Source: Dipteris shenzhenensis
Lineage: Eukaryota; Polypodiophyta; Polypodiopsida; Gleicheniales
Reading direction: 5' to 3' (one strand)
Length of the DNA: 64,000 bases
Assembly (NCBI GenBank): GCA_047967505.1
Contig: CM106541.1
A program made the translations under genes and the position numbers. The notes beneath the pieces were generated by a model. The model was not told the DNA's origin, ran no database searches, and worked only from the letters and a program-made list of their open reading frames with translations. Position 1 is the first letter of the stretch. Each line of letters starts with the position of its first letter. Shown here one piece after another: positions 20,220 through 30,780 of the stretch.

Positions 20220-20635
20220 AAAAAGTGATGAGATTTACACATCCCAAATAAAGGCTTAAACAAGCATAGAAATATAAAGATAAGATTTCATACATGTTGC
20301 AATGTAGTCATTTTTTTTTGTTCCCCAACATTAATAATGGTTTTTGCATTAGACTGCATAGGAGTATACAGCTAAGGTTTCATACATGCTTTTAGTAGAG
20401 TGAGTCTCTTCTCCTCTTGGAGGAAAAATTTAAAAAGTTATGAGATTTACACATCCCAAATAAAGGCTTAAATAATCATAGAAGTATAAAGATAGCATGC
20501 TTTCATTAGACTCAGTCTCTTCTCCTCTTGGAGGAAAATATAAAAAAGTTATGAGATTTACACATCCCAATTAAAGGCTTGAACAAGCATACAAGTATAA
20601 AGATAAGGTTTTATACATGCTACAATGTAGTCATA
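20220..20635. repeat. Three-copy repeat, ~100-bp unit
   Basis: Units near 20225, 20436 and 20545 share ATGAGATTTACACATCCCAA, then AAAGGCTT.AA.AA.CATA and AGTATAAAGATA. The spacing is uneven (about 210 and 110 bp). The repeat lies between Ulp1 modules 1 and 2 and probably came from intron or 3' UTR duplication. Confidence 0.75.
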
Positions 20636-21814
20636 TTTTGAGGTTGTTTCCTAATGGTAGCAATTAGACGCTGAATACTCTCAGCCTGAAACACTAGTAG
20701 ATCAGCTTCTATATATGATTCCATTTTGACTAGTAACTCCAACTCAAAAATCTCTCGAAGAAACAACATGCAATTGTAGGCAACTCTCCACCCACAGCTG
20801 TGCCCATCTTTTTGCTCCACTAGTAGACGTTGTTTGAATTCTACTTAGTCTTGTTGCTCCCTAGTTGTTCTGACAGCAGATACTAGCCAATATGCAGCAC
20901 TGTCCATCATGACATATGAAATATATTAATATGTCATGATCATAAGATACAAAATAAGAAAGTAACAAAAATATCAAGAGAACAGTTACCTTGGGGAGTT
21001 GGCATGATAGCCTGCCATTGAATTCACAAACCAAAACGGTTGACTTCAAGGTCCCAAGCGATTAGACTCCAATGTGAGCTACATGACCAAATTAAAAATG
21101 ATTATTGTTTAACACAAATTTGCCAAAGAAATAGTAAAAATAAGGTTGGAGTTGATACTTACTCCTCATGATAAGGCATAAAGATAACTCGCACCCCATC
21201 TAAATTCAAAGGGCTTAACATCTTCTAGAGTCTTTTGAGTAGAGCTAAGAATAGAAAAAAGGAGAGAATTGAGCATGTAGATATGATTTTGCACTGCACT
21301 AGGAAGCTGAGATATAACTACACTGCACCAAGAAATAAACAAACGTTAGCTCATAGACATGATTCTGCATCTTGCACTAGAAAACTGAGATATAACTACA
21401 TTGTAAACAAATAAACAAATGTTAGCTCATTGAAGTAGCAACAAATAAACAAACGTTACCTAAGAATGTCTAGGATAACATTGTCATTAACCTCTTTTAA
21501 AGGATTGAAACCTCTTCTGTACCAAAGCTCAAATACTGAGGTTCACGTTTCAAAATGACCCTAACTTCAAATGAGCTTTCAATTTTATCCAATGTGGCCA
21601 AATTTGCAAAATGGGTCTCTATCATAGCTTGTATTCTATGTTTGTGGTCATTCTGCTTTTCTATGGTGTCTTCAAAGCTCTTCTGCTCATGGGATTCTTC
21701 AACCAAATTTAGAGGTGGTTGCACTGCTGAAGTAGAAGGGAGTGCCTCGATATTGACTTCATCCATTTCTTCTCCCTCTATTGCCTGTAAACAAATATGA
21801 GAGATTAGATTCAT
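20620..21814 (-). pseudogene. Ulp1/C48 peptidase module 1 (most complete)
   Basis: First exon (21814-21497): acidic start and LDKIESSFEVRVILKREPQYLSFGTEE, with a frame slip after VSIL. Second exon ends at 21173 with GVRVIFMPYHE and a GTAAGT donor. After a 94-bp intron the His exon starts at 21078 (TGTAG acceptor) and encodes SHWSLIAWDLEVNRF, the catalytic-His block. The Cys region (20820-20620) encodes DGHSCGWRVAYNCMLFL and then a helical tail ending IQRLIATI. His-then-Cys order and spacing fit C48 (Ulp1/SENP) peptidases, which act on SUMO-type modifiers. The frame slip and a stop (TGA after NRFGL) indicate a pseudogene or a needed correction. Confidence 0.65.
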
Positions 21815-21889
21815 TATCTTTAAATTTAAATCTTATTTAAAAAATGGTATTTAGTTGAGAAATAGAGAGTTCATACCGCTAAGTATTGT

Positions 21890-22110
21890 CATAGTGGTCT
21901 TTTTACATAACCCTGTGAGCCATAATTATCAAAGAAGGCATCATCATCTTTCTCTTCATCCACCAACCTCTCTCTGAACGGGTCATGTAAGTCCATCTCT
22001 TCATCATCATCAACTGGGACATTATGATCTAGTTCAAGGTCATCATCCATGTCATTAGTCTCCTTGTGCTCTACCTCTTTTTCATAGCATGTCCACGGTT
22101 AGATCTGCTT
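21890..22110 (-). CDS. Acidic exon between unknown gene and Ulp1 module 1
   Basis: An open stretch of about 65 codons on the minus strand is rich in Asp and Glu (NDMDDDLELDHNVPVDDDEE, then FRERLVDEEKDDDAFFDNYG). It sits between the unknown coding region at 22.3-23.4 kb and the first exon of Ulp1 module 1, all on one strand. It is probably an internal exon linking them into one gene. No start or clear splice sites are assigned. Confidence 0.4.
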
Positions 22111-22296
22111 GAAGCTAAAAATAGGCCATGAAATGCTTGTTTTCAATAATATTTGTGGAGTTCCCTTTTCTGAGGAGATCCTGAAATAAATATCCCATCT
22201 TGCACAAGGTAACCTCCCAACCTACCGGTAGCAAATTCTCCATTGTGGTAAGCAAGAGACTCCACTTTTTGCCGGAATTCCATAGTTGTTTTTTTG

Positions 22297-23412
22297 CTAA
22301 TGTATGGACTTGGGAATATCTTGCTCTTCTAGCATCAATCTTAAATTATTTGAATTCCCTCTTATGTTCTTTTGTAAGGAGAGATCAGGGTTGGTGGCAC
22401 TCCAAATATAGAAGAAGAATGATTCAAGAGATTGAATCGCTATGCCACATTCTCTCTTGCCTCTCTTTGCTGCATAAACACCACTATAGATCTTCAAATC
22501 TAATGAATATTCTCGCCCTAGAGTAACCTGCATAGCTTCTTTGTCTTGTTTATCAATAAAAATGACAATGTTGTAAATTGCCACTTTGCTAATGGTGGTA
22601 TATACTATTCTATCAATGAAGTTATGGATATCATCTCTAGAAACTTCATTGATGAAGAATAGTTGTGGCTTGTCCCATGCTGACTCGTTCTTGATGAAGT
22701 CATCTTCTGAAACTCCCCTGAAGTTCACAAGCTTTCCAAACTCTGACGTAACCTCTACATTGAATTGAAAGCTTTGGCGCATATTTGTCGGCACCCTTAT
22801 CTCGCTGATCAATCTTTCCACATATGCAACCTCCTGTTGTGGGATTTCTTTTCTCATGTAAGAGGTTACTATTTCTGACCCATCTTCATCCTTTTTAATC
22901 CATTTATTTGCCCATAGCTTTACCTTGGGTGTTGACAAAGAAGCTATATGCTTGACCACATTATAGTCAATGTTACAATGACTAAGTGGGATTTGTTTCT
23001 CTGACAACAAATACTTAATGGCACTATGCACTGCATCACGCCTCACCTGTACATTGATGCATTCTTCCAAGCAGTGGTCTTTGTCTTTCTTTCCAAAAAA
23101 TCATTCTTTCTTTAAAAGTTTCTATGCTGCCATGGATGCATACTTGTCAGGTAAGTACTTTATATGCCTCCACATCCTTGCCATCAACTCCTCCTTATCC
23201 ATTGCCTTTGACTTTTTGAAGACAAACAAAGGAGCTTCGTAAGTCAACTCTCCATGTAGCTCACATGCAATGCACACTTCAAGCATCTCATTGAACACTT
23301 CAACAGGATGAAAAATGATGGAAGTGTAGTCGACATATCTGTCTCTCACCACCTTGACACTTGTCATATTTTCTTCTTGCTCTTGAGTTCCCCTAGGCAC
23401 AACTACACTCAA
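22297..23412 (-). pseudogene. Unknown gene upstream of the Ulp1-like module
   Basis: One minus-strand frame of about 370 codons is interrupted only by two stops close together (TAG at about 23122 and TGA at about 23089). The product is mixed alpha/beta, with VFNEMLEVCIACELHGEL, then WRHIKYLPDKYASM, a basic KKDKDHCLEE segment after the stops, and AIYNIVIFIDKQDKEAM near the middle. I do not recognise the family. The following acidic exon and Ulp1 module suggest an N-terminal part of a larger protein, as Ulp1 domains in plant transposons often come with unknown N-terminal regions. Both stops are one transition away from Gln or Arg codons. Confidence 0.5.
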
Positions 23413-23528
23413 AGAAGTATAGAATTTTGTGAGTGTGTCGGTAGATTAACATCAGGCATGAAAGAATCAAGCAAATGACTGTACATGATATGCACAAGAA
23501 TGTTAGATATCAATGCTCCACTCTCGTG

Positions 23529-24308
23529 TAACTATGTGGGAACCAACTAACTGTACTTGTAAGCTCCCCATATGAGGAGAAGGCATTTGAGTAGCTCGGT
23601 TATCCGGTTGGTTTGGACACCAGATGAGGGCCATGTGTGGCCTGATGGCTGGATGGCTTTAGATAGAGTTGGCACACCACCAACTAGGCTACATGCAAGT
23701 GCGGGAAGGCATCCCTTGATTGACCGCACTGAGGGTAGATGGAGCATTTCCTGGGGCAGCCCACTCTCGAGTTGCGGGGCCCGTTTGGAGCCTCAGATGA
23801 TCCCGGATGGCTCTGGGCCGATCAGAAACTGCCGTATGTTAGTTGCTCTGTTTTGCACATCGGTTCTATCGTACGGTCAGTGGCCTATTTCGGGACCGAC
23901 CCCCAGTCGACCGTTTTGGGTAGACTGGGTCGGTCACCCAATTGAGCATAACTGACTACGATTGGTGGCTATATAAGAGCAAGCCCGTGAAGCCCATTTC
24001 ATCACTAGATATAGCAACACTTAGCATCCAACCTCCATCTTCTATTGTTTCCAGCATGCCATCGAAGCTTCTTTCATAGGAGTGCATTGTTGGGAGGCAG
24101 CGCCATCTATTGTATCAGTTCTACAGTAGTCAAATTTTTGATTCTCCATACTATCTTGTTTTCTCTCTTGCGAACGAGATCCTGTTATCTGTTGAGCACA
24201 GATGTTGTACTATTTTCTTACAAAGAATTGTTATCTGGTTGTTGTACCAGCGAGCACTTTGCATCTTATCTTGTTCTTGAAATGAATACTTTTTAAAAGA
24301 AGCTTGAC
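23529..24308 (+). other. Solo-LTR-like or promoter-like region
   Basis: A GC-rich block (23.57-23.95 kb) is followed by a TATA box (GGCTATATAAGAG at about 23969) and then a pyrimidine-rich, T-rich stretch ending near AAAGAAGCTTGACA. This is the U3-R-U5 look of an LTR. Candidate ends are TGTGGGAACC (23529) and TTGACA (24308), but I found no target duplication, partner LTR or primer-binding site. A pol II promoter of unknown origin is the alternative. Confidence 0.35.
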
Positions 24309-24544
24309 AATAGAAAACTTCATACTTGGGAACTTGAAACTTGAATATGAGATAGCCAAAAAAGTGGACTTCTAGATTTCTATTCCACGGTTAAGATGAT
24401 CGCTAAATTGCTTGCTTCCTATTAATGCTATATACATAGATAATCGATCTCTTCAAGTTTACTCATAAATAATTCAATCAACAATCGATCCTTTCAAGTA
24501 TGTTCAAAACTAATTTGGATCAATAGCTACTCTACTTGTTGTTT

Positions 24545-25075
24545 GTCATGAACAGGCACCGGGCTAGTTTAGGACAATCACATTAAGTCCAAGCCATCCC
24601 GGTCTTGAAATAGTGGTATATGACTCAAATAGCAGGAAATTAAATTTAATCAATTTAAGTACTAAGAAACACAATAATTTCAACCATCGAGCTGGTCAAT
24701 AACTTATGTTTCTTCAGCCACACTGGTTCAGGACAATCACATAACTGGTGATTGAGTTGAAGCAGCCACAATTCGATGATGTTCCAACCACCGGGTTGGC
24801 TTAGTAAAATAACAATATATTGAGAAATATATTGCTGTTAATTTTTTCTCAATCACGCCACCAGCTAGACAACAACTAATGTCTGTTCAACCACATTGGT
24901 TTAGGACAATCACATAACTAGCGATTGAGCTGAACTAGCCTACGGTTGCATGATGTTACAACCACTGGGTTGGTTTAGTACAATCACAGCTAGTCCAAGC
25001 TTGGTTTAAGAAATGAAACAAAAGTAAACTATCCCAAAGGTCAATCACAAACAACCACCGGGCTAGTTTAGGCAC
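24545..25075. repeat. Degenerate tandem repeat, ~180-bp unit
   Basis: Blocks containing CACTGGTTCAGGACAATCACATAACTGGTGATTGAG-type sequence followed by AACCACCGGGTTGG recur at about 24720, 24895 and, partially, 24555 and 25055. Copies are diverged. No coding signal. Confidence 0.65.
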
Positions 25076-25740
25076 CACTGACCTGCATTGTATCTAGCAT
25101 GTGTATGATGTGCTCCTCAAACACCTTGTGTCCCATTTGCTTTTTACAGATGTCCTTTCTATTTGGAGAAACACTCGTATTTTTATGCCAAAACATCATC
25201 AGTGTAGCAATGACTTCCACACTTAGGCTGTCTCTCCTTTTCTTGCGTTCTGTTGAAGCCCACAGACTCCTCAGATTGGGATGATTGTGCATTGCTTTTG
25301 CTCTACGTTCAACCAGTGGAGCCACATTGGTCCTTCTGACTGACGCTATCTTCAACATTGTGCACCCAAGCCATTTCTCCTTTGTTTCAGGGGATACCAC
25401 ATAGCTAATGTCCCCCTCTTTGCAGCTAGTTGATCTAAGCTATGCATCCCTTTCACTTTCAGTAGGCCATTTCTTGAGCTAGAGACTGGTAATCACTTGA
25501 ATGGCTTGATGTTGCTGCCTCAAATGCTCCCACCAAATCGTGACACCACATCTCGTGTTCTTCGCTCCGATGGTAATGATTGAATGCATGCATTTGAAAT
25601 GGATTCTTGCTGCTACTCTACAAGGAGTCTTATTTCTTCCCGTTGTTTCTCCCTTCACAGATGTTGCAAAAGTGTCTTCCGTTGCCATTTTGATATTGTG
25701 CCAACGCTTTCCTCGACCCGCACACTGTTCCTTGTGCCTT
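25068..25740 (-). pseudogene. Unknown protein fragment
   Basis: A minus-strand frame of about 220 codons has two TAG stops near 25480 and 25437. It includes GKRWHNIKMATEDTFATSV, TRCGVTIWWEHLRQQHQAI, and WLGCTMLKIASVRRTN, and ends HIIHMLDTMQVSGA. It is basic and Trp-containing, which would suit nucleic-acid binding, but I know no matching family. The flanks contain no terminal repeats that I can see. Confidence 0.35.
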
Positions 25741-25829
25741 GACCTAGCTTTTCAACTTTCCTATCTCGTAGCCTTTGTCTGCTTCTCTTGCAAGCCATGG
25801 AAAGTTGCATGTTGCCATTGATGCCATGG

Positions 25830-27400
25830 CCACAATCAGTCTAGAATAGACCCAGAGAACTTAGCTGATGAGGCAAGCAAAGAATAGAAGACAACTTACC
25901 TGAAAGAAGACAATGGCAAACCAAAGTTTGCACAAGATCACGTTGAGGTGCGTGTGGGTTGTAGGATGTTTGCAGGAGAGGGGCATGTTGCAGGTACTTA
26001 ATCTTCCAAGATTTGATGTGCAGGAGGTGTGAAATTTTAAAATTCACGAGAGTAGCAAAATTTTAGCCGCCACCGGTTTTCCCCCCTCCGATGATGACAC
26101 GTCAGTAGAATTGGATATCCTAAACAAGTGCAATGTGGCCTAAAATGCTTCAAAACACAAATAGGCCAAAGGGCAAGTGCATGGAAAAAGAAACAATTCA
26201 AAATTGTAAATAGTATTGGATTTATTAAAAGATCTTTGCACATGCACAAATTGCACTTTTTCAACTTCTTCCATTTTAGGGTGAATCCAGATGCCAACAC
26301 CAACAACTATCAATGCTTTAAGACCACCATGAAGTAGTCCCACTAGTTTGGATTCCAAGTTCTTGATCCGTTATGGTTTTCAACAAATTAAAAAAAAGTT
26401 ATGGAGCGTGCCCTTAAATGGGTATGCATCACTTTAGCACAACATTGGAGGCCCACTAACTCATGCCTAATGTTCTCATTTAGGTGCATCCTTGGGTTGA
26501 GGAGAAGCTCACGTAGTCTACTTTTGAATTATTAATTGGTTGCATAATGTAATTGGTTGCATAATGTATAGAACAAAATTTTGATGTTTTTGAATAAACT
26601 GCTATATCCTATATTCTTTAGGATGCATACTTCACATGCAACATGATAGCACTTGTAATGCTTTATCTGTCTTGTTCCAAATCCTTATTCCATAATTTTT
26701 TGCTCTCATGTTCAAGTTTAATGTGTACTACAACTTGAAGACAAAGTTTGCTGAATTTCATTGAGCAATGCATAAGTTATGGGTGACAAGCAAGATACCT
26801 ATATATAGAAAAGTCCCTGAATCTCACAAAAAATGGCTACACACCCAAGCAAACAATGACCCATGAGGAAAGCAGAGGTATAGATCTAATCCACACAACA
26901 ATCATTACATAAGCACTTGGCCGATTGTGCTACCACGATAACGTGTATATACACAAACCAATGCAGAAGTGATTAACTAATTCACACACAAATCATAATG
27001 CATTACGTCAACACTTGACAATCATTACAAAAACAAAAGCGAAAGAAATTATGTAATCAACAAAACGAGCATTGCTATGTTACGATGACAATGAAAATCA
27101 AATTGTACGTATGAACACATAGAACATGCGCAACACAATTTCTTTAAAAACATATTTGAAATCAATGCACACTTGCAAACATGAAACTCCTAATAGATGA
27201 TTGTAGCGTGGACCCTACAAGCAATAGCATAGATCGTACAAACAATTAAGGTTAAATTAAAGCATGCAAAATGTAGGCAAGCCATAATTGGTCCAAAAAG
27301 AGACCCTAATGAAAGAGGATAGGCTATAAAAGATAAAACAAGAAAACATATAATAGCAATCACAGTACCAATATGATCAAGATCAACAATTTTGTGATCA
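25830..27400. other. Gene-poor AT-rich region
   Basis: Short open frames only, no shared motifs, no structural RNA signal. One AT-rich stretch around 26.5-27.1 kb has many ACACA/CATT runs. Confidence 0.45.
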
Positions 27401-27815
27401 CACATATGGTTGGGAAGGTCATCATCAAGATGAATCTAGCCAGCTGAAGTGAGCCATCATCCAAAAAATAACCAGCTCTATTGATACCTATATACAATAT
27501 ATATTAATATATGATATTCGACCAAAGCGAGGTGAATACAGCTAGCCGAAGAGAGCCATGAACTGGCTTCAATCATCATACTACCTACTAATAGAACGTC
27601 ACTCGTGGCGAGATGAATCCGATTGGCCACAGTGAGTCATCATCCAGCCCTAAGTGATAGAAATCATACACGCACAAACATACAAGCAAGGAAACATAGA
27701 CATAACACACATATCCCTCTCTCACTTTCTCTCTCTCTATTTCCCTCTTTCATCTAAGGCAAGATGAAACTGACCAGTTGAAGCAAGCCATCACCTAGCC
27801 CTAATTGGAAAAAAA
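27400..27815. repeat. Imperfect repeats with GCCATCATCCAGCCCTAA motif
   Basis: Four diverged blocks (about 27430, 27540, 27605 and 27760) share AAGATGAA.C, then GCC..CTGAAG..AGCCATCA, with CAGCCCTAA in some. A short CT-rich tract lies at about 27718-27750. Confidence 0.5.
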
Positions 27816-27879
27816 AAAACTTCTAGAAGCTCACCAGAAGGAGGCGGCGCAAGGGAAGTGGGCAAAAATTGGCTAAAAT

Positions 27880-28180
27880 GATGGGACCCTGTGTTATTAT
27901 AGACCCAATCTGAATATACCACATGGTGTAAGGATACACTGGCAGGTGTAACCTACTAATGCATGCTCGCCATGTGGTGGTCTTCCAAATACCGTGCGGT
28001 GTGATCTCACACCACACGATATGATACCGCACAGTGTGAGCCCTAGCCATTTGGTGTGATTTTACCGCACGGTGTAACACCACGTTGTGTGGTGTGATTT
28101 TACTGCATAGTGTAACACCACACCGTGTTGTATTATTGTGTAATACCGTGCGATGTGGAGTTACACTACACGGTATGCTT
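27880..28180. repeat. Cluster of GC-rich palindromic repeats
   Basis: Short inverted motifs built on CACCACAC, CACGGTGTAA and GTGTGGTGTGATTTTA recur at least six times, alternating in orientation. The array could form hairpins or be a subterminal region of a transposon whose ends I cannot identify. Confidence 0.55.
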
Positions 28181-28611
28181 TGACCGATTTTAAAAAATGC
28201 ATTTTTTGCATTTTGAATGTTCCCAAACTTTTTAAGAGTGAAAAGAACGTTATTTTCTATTAAAAAACATACTTAAAAAATCACAGTCTAGTGGCGGCCA
28301 TCAAACGAACTAGGTTCAAATGGCGCATCCTATAGTGATGTTTTAAACTCTACCATCTAACAGTTGCAGGGACATTCCACCAAGATCTAACGGTCGTCGT
28401 TGGTTATTCTAGTGACTTAGCCAATTTGGCGAGGGCCCCTAAGGAGGCAAGGGCCGCAAACTACTCAGAAAACATCAAGGGCCTTGAATAACGAAGTGGT
28501 GCTTTTGTGGGGTGATCCTATGAGGGCAAGGGCGGAGGTCTGGACACATAAGAAAGAGAAAGAGCACAAAAGATAAATAAAAAGAGTTGGAACCCAGGTC
28601 TCGTGACAAGT

Positions 28612-28706
28612 GGTATCAGAGCTTGTCTCATGGAAGATACTACCCAGGAATTCGAGCACAAACAGAAGAAGAAGTTGAGGCTAACCAAGCTCCTGGAACC
28701 TGGCCC
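28612..28706 (+). pseudogene. Gypsy 5' end: primer-binding site and gag start
   Basis: TGGTATCAGAGC (28612-28623) is a tRNA-iMet primer-binding site. An ATG at 28630 starts MEDTTQEFEHKQKKKLRLTK, which stays open for about 25 codons until a poly-T run near 28710. The matching gag continues at 41242, immediately right of the CACTA terminus, so nested CACTA insertions probably split this element. The left LTR would lie just upstream, but I cannot define its start. Confidence 0.5.
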
Positions 28707-28915
28707 TACTAATCCTTTTTTTTTTTTTGTAATTACAAAAGAAAGTTTTTTATAACAAAATTTCCCTTGCTTGCAGGATGATACAAAATTGTTCTTGTGA
28801 ACGATGAGGAAGAAATGCATATACATATACAACTGTGTTTGTAACAAAATTACCCTGTGAAAGGGCGATACAAAATTGCTCAAACGAGCGGATATACAAT
28901 GAGCTACTACCACTA

Positions 28916-30491
28916 CTAATCCGAATCCGAATCCGAATCGTCTTGATGGCCTGTTCCTTGGTCCTCGACACCTGCGTCTTCTCCCTCGTCCCCGACACCT
29001 GCGTCTTCTCCCTCGTCCTCGGCACCTGCGTCCGATCCTTGCCCCTGTTGATCGCTCGTCTCTGATGATGGGACGCTTGAGCTTTGACCCTAAGAGTGAA
29101 CCATATAAATCGAAAATTAGATTGGAACTTAAATTAAAAAGTTAGATTACAAGTAGGAGTAAACTTATACCGTGCGAGCAGCCACCTCAGCCCAATCGAC
29201 TGTTGCTCCCATTGCCTCTTGCTCAATGAACCACGGCCTTGTTCCTATCCGAAATGCGCGCCGCGTCTCTGCATCCGTAGGAAGCCGACCCATCGCAGCT
29301 TGCTGTGGATCCAATTTACGAGAGTTAGAGTTAGCTAAAGTGCATGTAATATGTAAGTAACACAAATAGAACAATACATTAAATGGGAAGAAGTAGACTT
29401 ACCACGGTTGCCTCGAACGCATACCGTCCGCCTGCACCAAAGTGCGAAGTACCTACGACGTCCAGCCGTCTCTTCGCAGCCCTCCTCTGACCCTCGAACA
29501 TTTCGGGATGGTCCCTATGTTGCTTCTTGAAGTACTTCCAATCAGCTTTGTCTGCCCAGCTGGGTTTAGCCAACCCCTTTGTAATGGAAGTACGCAAGGT
29601 TGATCTGCGATGCTTTAGGACCAAACCCATGCGCTCGAGCATATAATTGTTATTAAACTCCACATTTGGCGGATTAGGATATCTTTGTTTTAACTCATCG
29701 ATCACCGCCTGCTTCTTTTGGGCATCTTGATACCGCCAATCGATATTTATGCCGCTCTTGAAGTGATGACTCATCAACCTCCTCATGGCGGCCATCACTG
29801 CTTTGCCCTTTTTGTCTTCTATTATCTCTCTGGCAGATATGATTTGATAGGAGAGATCCCCTGATGAGTAAGGGGGACTGACGGTAGCAGAGTCTGAAGG
29901 AGTGGAAGCTGCGCGACCGCTTCCGGATCGAGGAGTAGCTGTGGGAGTAGGAGAGGGAAAGGGACCTGACTGATACTGTGTCTCCGGACCAAGTGGAGAC
30001 CTAAAGGAGCATGAGTGTGCTGACTCGTCTACATCTCCTGAGTCAGCACAACATGAGCCGCCCATCCTACTCTTCCTTCCCTTGCGGGAGGCATGCGCAG
30101 GTGATGATCCCGTGGTCGAAGGGGCGCGAGGGGATGGCTGGGCAGTACGTCCACCCATCGGTGTAGGGGAAGGAATTGCGGAGGTCCTCTGAGAGAGCAG
30201 AGAGAAGAATCTCGCTGCCTCCTCATCGCTCATCTGCGCTACAAACTCGTCGGGAGTCCCGACAAAGCCATGCGCGGCTAGCAAAGGAGTCCCCTGAGGG
30301 GTAGTCGCAGTGCTACGTGGAAGAGGGGTCGGACCAGGGGTAGTCGCAATGCTAGGACCGAGAGGAGTCGGACCAGGGGTACTCCTCGGGGTAGTCGCTT
30401 GAGAGGAATCAAAGTCCTCTGGAGCATATAGATCGTGAGCTCTCCTCCTGCGAGGCTGTCCGTACTCGTCGGATGAGCGACGTGATCCCAT
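28916..30491 (-). CDS. CACTA ORF1 (Ptta/En/Spm, Transposase_24-like), family B, apparently intact
   Basis: Three exons: 30491-29403, 29302-29171 and 29089-28916. All junctions are GT-AG and phase 0, giving 464 residues with no stop. The N-terminal ~200 residues are Ser/Pro/Thr-rich with repeated GPTPL and TTP runs. The core (about residues 230-365) has the conserved block GKAVMAAMRRLMSHHF, QRYPNPPNVEF, LKHRRSTLRT and ending SHFGAGGRYAFEA. Exon 2 carries QAAMGRLPTDAETRRAF, the LGR.PT motif of Ptta-type proteins. Exon 3 is an acidic tail with two ED(E/Q)GEDAGV-type repeats and a SDSDSD end. Such proteins are thought to bind the subterminal repeats and help TNP2 transpose. It is transcribed away from TNP2 of the CACTA family. 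Confidence 0.75.
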
Positions 30492-30539
30492 GTCTAACAT
30501 AGACACAAACACGAAAACAGAAAACAAAAAACAAACATG

Positions 30540-30780
30540 AGCATTCTCATAGGCATAGGCATAGGCAAGAAGAAAGAAGAGGGAAATGAAAGAAGAGGGA
30601 AAGGAAAGAGGGAAAGAAGAGGGAAAGATAAGAGGGAAATGAGATGTAAAGGAAAGAAAAGAATGAGAATGAGGAAATAAAGAATGAGAGAAGGGGGAAA
30701 TAGAGAAGGGGAAAGAGATGAGGGAAAATAGAGAAGGAGAGAAGGGGGAAATGAGAGAAGGGGGAAATAGAGTGGGAAAA
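30540..30780. repeat. Purine-rich low-complexity stretch
   Basis: GAGGGAAA, AGAAGAGGG and GAGAAGGGGGAAAT runs on the plus strand upstream of ORF1; may be promoter-proximal. No coding potential. Confidence 0.7.

Noticed and set aside
28911-28924. CACTACTAATCCG as the left CACTA terminus of family B
   Set aside because: It is the complement of the ORF1 stop region (SDSD tail), so it is coding sequence and lacks the ACACAC part of the right terminus.
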